From the NCBI GenBank assembly GCA_035693825.1, contig DASSGB010000092.1, positions 1-8,362 of the forward strand: 8,362 bases of DNA, written 5' to 3'. Each line of letters starts with the position of its first letter. Position 1 is the stretch's first letter. This document shows positions 6,309 through 8,362 of the stretch, piece by piece. A program made the position numbers and the translations under genes. The notes under the pieces were generated by a model. The model worked only from the letters and a program-made list of their open reading frames with translations. It was not told the DNA's origin and searched no databases. Source of the stretch: MGOM01 sp035693825. Its GTDB lineage: Bacteria > Chloroflexota > Anaerolineae > Anaerolineales > E44-bin32.

Positions 6309-6494
6309 ATGCCACAGGGCAGACCCAAAGAGAAGCAGCGGCCGAAGCAGTCGCAGCACCAACAACCCGGCCTCGAAACCGAGATGAGGCCGCGCCCTGT
6401 CTCCGAGGACTTGCGCTACCGCGGAAGCGGCAAGCTGCAAGGGAAGGTCGGCCAGGTCCTGCACCCCAACGGCGGGGAAGTGGTCAACGGGTGA
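6309..6494 (+). pseudogene. SDR oxidoreductase remnant with internal deletion (YdaD/YghA-type)
   Basis: The 61-codon frame reads as the two ends of one family joined together. Residues 1-47 match the N-terminal tail of stress-type short-chain dehydrogenases: Q-P-G-x-E-x-x-M-x-P-x-P near 19-30, then YRGSGKLQGKV at 37-47. In intact members this is followed by 'ALITGGDSGIG', the NAD(P)-binding loop. Here it runs straight into GQVLHPNGGEVVNG (48-61), the usual C-terminus of the same family. About 230 residues are missing, including the Rossmann core and the Tyr-x-x-x-Lys catalytic pair, so no dehydrogenase activity can remain. The join keeps the reading frame and the normal stop. AGGTC occurs at 6445-6449 and 6454-6458 at the join. 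An assembly artefact or a genuine mini-protein are alternatives. Confidence 0.82.
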
Positions 6495-6504
6495 GGGCAA
6501 CCCC

Positions 6505-7424
6505 GTGATCCCGACCCTCAAGGAATTCTTCGCGCTTCTCAAGGCAACGGCGAAGGAGTGGAGCGAGGACAAAGCGCCACGCCTCGGAGCGGCCCTGGCG
6601 TACTACACCGTGTTTTCCCTCGCGCCCCTGCTGATCATCGCCATTTCGGTCGCCGGGTTGATCTTCGGTCACGAAGCGGCCCAGGGCCAGATGGTCGAGC
6701 AGTTTTGAGGGCTGCTCGGCCCGTCCGGCGCGGAACTCGTCGAAAGCATAATCGTCGGCGCCCGCAGGCCGAGCACCAGCCTGGCCGCGACGATGGTGGG
6801 CCTGGTGACGCTGGTTGTCGGTTCCCTGGGCGTTTTCGGCCAGCTGCAGGATGCGCTCAACACGATCTGGGAAGTCATGCCCCGGCCCGGGGCGGGCCTG
6901 GCGGGTCTGCTCAAGGATCGACTGCTGTCCCTGACGATGGTGTTCGGAGTCGGGTTCCTCCTGCTGGTCTCACTGGTGATCAGCGCGGCGATGACCGCTC
7001 TGGGCACATGGCTCGGCGGAATGTTCTCCGATGTCATGAGTCTGTTGAACACCCTCAACTTTCTGGTGTCGCTCGGCATCACCACGCTGCTCTTCGCGCT
7101 GGTCTTCAAGTTCGTCCCGGATGCCAAGATTGCATGGAAGGATGTGTGGGCCGGTGCGGCCATCACCTCGCTGCTGTTCACCGTGGGCAAGAGCCTGATC
7201 GGGCTGTATCTGGGCAATGCCGGCATCGGCTCCACCTATGGGGCAGCCGGCTCGCTGGTGGTCCTGCTGTTGTGGGTCTACTACTCGGCCAGATCCTGTT
7301 CTTCGGCGCCGAGTTCACCCAGGTCTACGCCGACCGCTATGGGTCGAGGCTCGTGCCCAAACAGGATGCCGTCCACGTCAGTGAGCAACGAAGGGAACGA
7401 GAAGGGATGCCGCGGAGAGCGTAA
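6505..7424 (+). pseudogene. YihY/BrkB family membrane protein, disrupted twice
   Basis: Reading through two lesions gives a protein of about 306 residues, the usual family length, with about six membrane helices. The family hallmark RLGAALAYYTVFSLAPLLII lies at about residues 27-46, and the late block GxGSTYGAAGSLVVLLLWVYYSA precedes QILFFGAEFTQVYA. The first lesion is a TGA at 6706-6708 (codon 68) in 'VEQF-stop-GLLGPSG'; family members continue here, and CGA to TGA would explain it. The second is a one-base loss at about 7288-7291, where TCGGCCAGATC should read TCGGCCCAGATC; the true C-terminus continues in another frame to TAA 7422-7424. TGA is the regular stop of most genes here, so it is not reassigned. 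GTG at 6505 follows GAGGG at a usable distance and lies 10 bases after the SDR remnant. Sequencing error at either site is possible. Confidence 0.9.
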
Positions 7425-7477
7425 CGTATTCCATGGCCCGAGAGATCTTCGGGTCTGCAGAAAGGGAGGCAAGCCTC

Positions 7478-7927
7478 ATGGCAGGTACTGTCACGAAGAG
7501 TGTGATCGTCAAAGGCCGGATCGACGACGTCTACGAGGTCTGGTCGGACTTCAAGAACTTCCCCCGGTTCATGGAACACATCCAATCCGTCACCGCCGAC
7601 GATGGTCAAAGCCACTGGGTGATGCAAGGGCCTCTCGGCACGACCATCGAATGGGACGCGGAAACGACCCGCATGGACCACAACCAGCGCATCGCCTGGA
7701 GCAGCAAGGACGGAAGCCCGGTCAAGACCAGCGGGCAGGTCACGTTCAAGGAACTGCCGGACCAGGAAGTCGAGGTCACGGCGACGGTGCACTACGAGCC
7801 GGGAGCGGGATTGGCGGGGGACCTAGCCGCCAGTCTTTTCGGCGATGTGGAAGGACGTCTGGATCAGGATCTTCGGAACTTCAAGGCTCACGTCGAAGGA
7901 ATGCATGACGAGCCGTCGAACCGATGA
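7478..7927 (+). CDS. SRPBCC (START-like) family protein
   Basis: A 149-residue protein of the SRPBCC helix-grip superfamily, which forms a deep cavity for hydrophobic ligands. Family-like blocks are 'VYEVWSDFKNFPRFMEHI' (about 18-35), 'SHWVMQGPLGTTIEWDAE' (about 45-62), 'IAWSSKDG' (about 71-78), 'GQVTFKELP' (about 85-93), and a C-terminal helix 'GRLDQDLRNFKAHVE' (about 126-140). It is closest in style to the cyclase/dehydrase-like group often found with stress and envelope genes; ligand and activity are unknown. The ATG at 7478 is preferred because GGGAGG lies 8 bases upstream; an earlier in-frame ATG at 7433 would add 15 residues not seen in the family. The stop overlaps the ATG of the next gene (ATGA), implying translational coupling. 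Confidence 0.91.
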   Translation: MAGTVTKSVIVKGRIDDVYEVWSDFKNFPRFMEHIQSVTADDGQSHWVMQGPLGTTIEWDAETTRMDHNQRIAWSSKDGSPVKTSGQVTFKELPDQEVEVTATVHYEPGAGLAGDLAASLFGDVEGRLDQDLRNFKAHVEGMHDEPSNR

Positions 7928-8362
7928 CCAGCCGACAACGCATTCACCTTCCTATTTGGATCGCGGCGATGATCAGCATCGTGCTCTTCGGATGCGGCCT
8001 GACCGGCGGCGGCCCCGGCTCGACGCCGACGGGCGAAGGTTCCGATTCGGAGCTGCGCGGCGGGGTGCTGGCGACGTTTGACGTCGATGGGGAACGTTTC
8101 CGAGTCTGGGTCACGAATCCCGCCACGGTGGAGCAGCTTCTAGCCCTGCGGGACGGCACCTCGTCGGCCGGGATTCCTAACGGACGGCTGCTCCGAGGGG
8201 CCGGCGAGACCAATCACAACGCGCCCTGGAGCTGGCACCTGGACGCCGAAGACATCGAAATGGCGGAGGTCACGATGGAAGTCTGCGACGGGAGACCCTC
8301 GTACGTCGAGGAGAATCTCGACGAGTTCATCGAGAGCGTGGGGCGCTACTGTCCCTGGGCAG
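7924..8362 (+). CDS. BP74-related lipoprotein, cut by the window edge
   Basis: An open frame of 146 complete codons running off the right edge. The N-terminus has a short signal peptide with lipobox LFGC (Cys24 the likely lipidated residue), then a Gly/Ser/Thr-rich linker to about residue 45. The domain that follows starts GVLATFDVDGERFRVWVTNP and contains 'IPNGRLLRG', 'NHNAPWSWHLD', 'EDIEMAEVTMEVCDGRPSYV' and a terminal 'VGRYCPWA'. I recognise this as the domain of BP74-related proteins, first named from a eukaryotic protein and also found in bacteria; its bacterial role is not established. Two cysteines, in 'EVCDG' and 'RYCPW', could form a disulphide outside the cell. The ATG overlaps the SRPBCC stop, so the two are probably co-translated. 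The recognition is from memory of the family pattern. Confidence 0.82.
   Translation, partial: MTSRQRIHLPIWIAAMISIVLFGCGLTGGGPGSTPTGEGSDSELRGGVLATFDVDGERFRVWVTNPATVEQLLALRDGTSSAGIPNGRLLRGAGETNHNAPWSWHLDAEDIEMAEVTMEVCDGRPSYVEENLDEFIESVGRYCPWA

Noticed and set aside
6706..6708. TGA in YihY as a possible selenocysteine or reassigned codon
   Set aside because: Most genes here end in TGA, so it is not reassigned. Family members do not carry Cys at this place as far as I recall, no SECIS-like hairpin was evident, and a second lesion lies downstream.
7437..7453. Short dyad CCCGA...TCGGG between YihY and SRPBCC
   Set aside because: Only 5 bp of pairing with a 7-base loop and no T-run; easily chance in this base composition.
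6793..7908. Apparent 371-codon + strand gene
   Set aside because: Its first about 165 codons are the middle of YihY. After the one-base deletion near 7290 the frame runs through the YihY tail and the SRPBCC gene in the wrong frame.

Overview
The window is GC-rich, double-stranded bacterial DNA, densely packed with mostly small genes. The best hint of origin is the lipoprotein at 3644-4366. Its Ser/Thr/Pro linker ends in an 'ATPD'-type junction, a style common in Chloroflexota lipoproteins, and the BP74-like lipoprotein at the right edge fits the same group. This placement is an inference from protein style; there is no rRNA or other marker gene here.

Layout from left to right: the last codons of a dodecin-like gene (+); a large GT-C/GT39-type membrane glycosyltransferase (-); a divergent control region; and three tiny + strand genes (a DUF3309 membrane peptide, a membrane-anchored zinc ribbon, and a one-helix peptide whose start overlaps the previous stop). 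A strong bidirectional terminator at 2877-2913 separates these from a run of minus-strand genes: a DUF6496 basic protein, a single-finger C2H2 zinc-finger protein, an orphan lipoprotein and a YegS/DAGK-type lipid kinase. A 299-base divergent region follows. Then comes a collinear + strand block: an HdeD/DUF308 membrane protein, the remnant of an SDR oxidoreductase, a broken YihY/BrkB membrane protein, an SRPBCC protein, and a BP74-like lipoprotein cut by the window edge.

Many of these families (dodecin, DUF3309, DUF6496, HdeD, YdaD/YghA-type SDR, YihY, SRPBCC) recur among general-stress or envelope-stress genes in other bacteria. The window therefore reads as a stress/envelope accessory neighbourhood rather than one pathway; that is an inference from family membership. 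Two adjacent genes in the + block are decayed. The SDR keeps only its N-terminal tail and its last residues, joined in frame. YihY carries an in-frame TGA and a one-base deletion. Their neighbours on both sides look intact.

The most interesting signals are the SDR internal deletion, the doubly disrupted YihY gene, a 10-bp perfect inverted repeat that places the DUF3309 start codon in a stem and its ribosome-binding site in the loop, and the bacterial C2H2 finger next to a histone-like basic protein. I did not find a CRISPR array, transposase, tRNA or rRNA.
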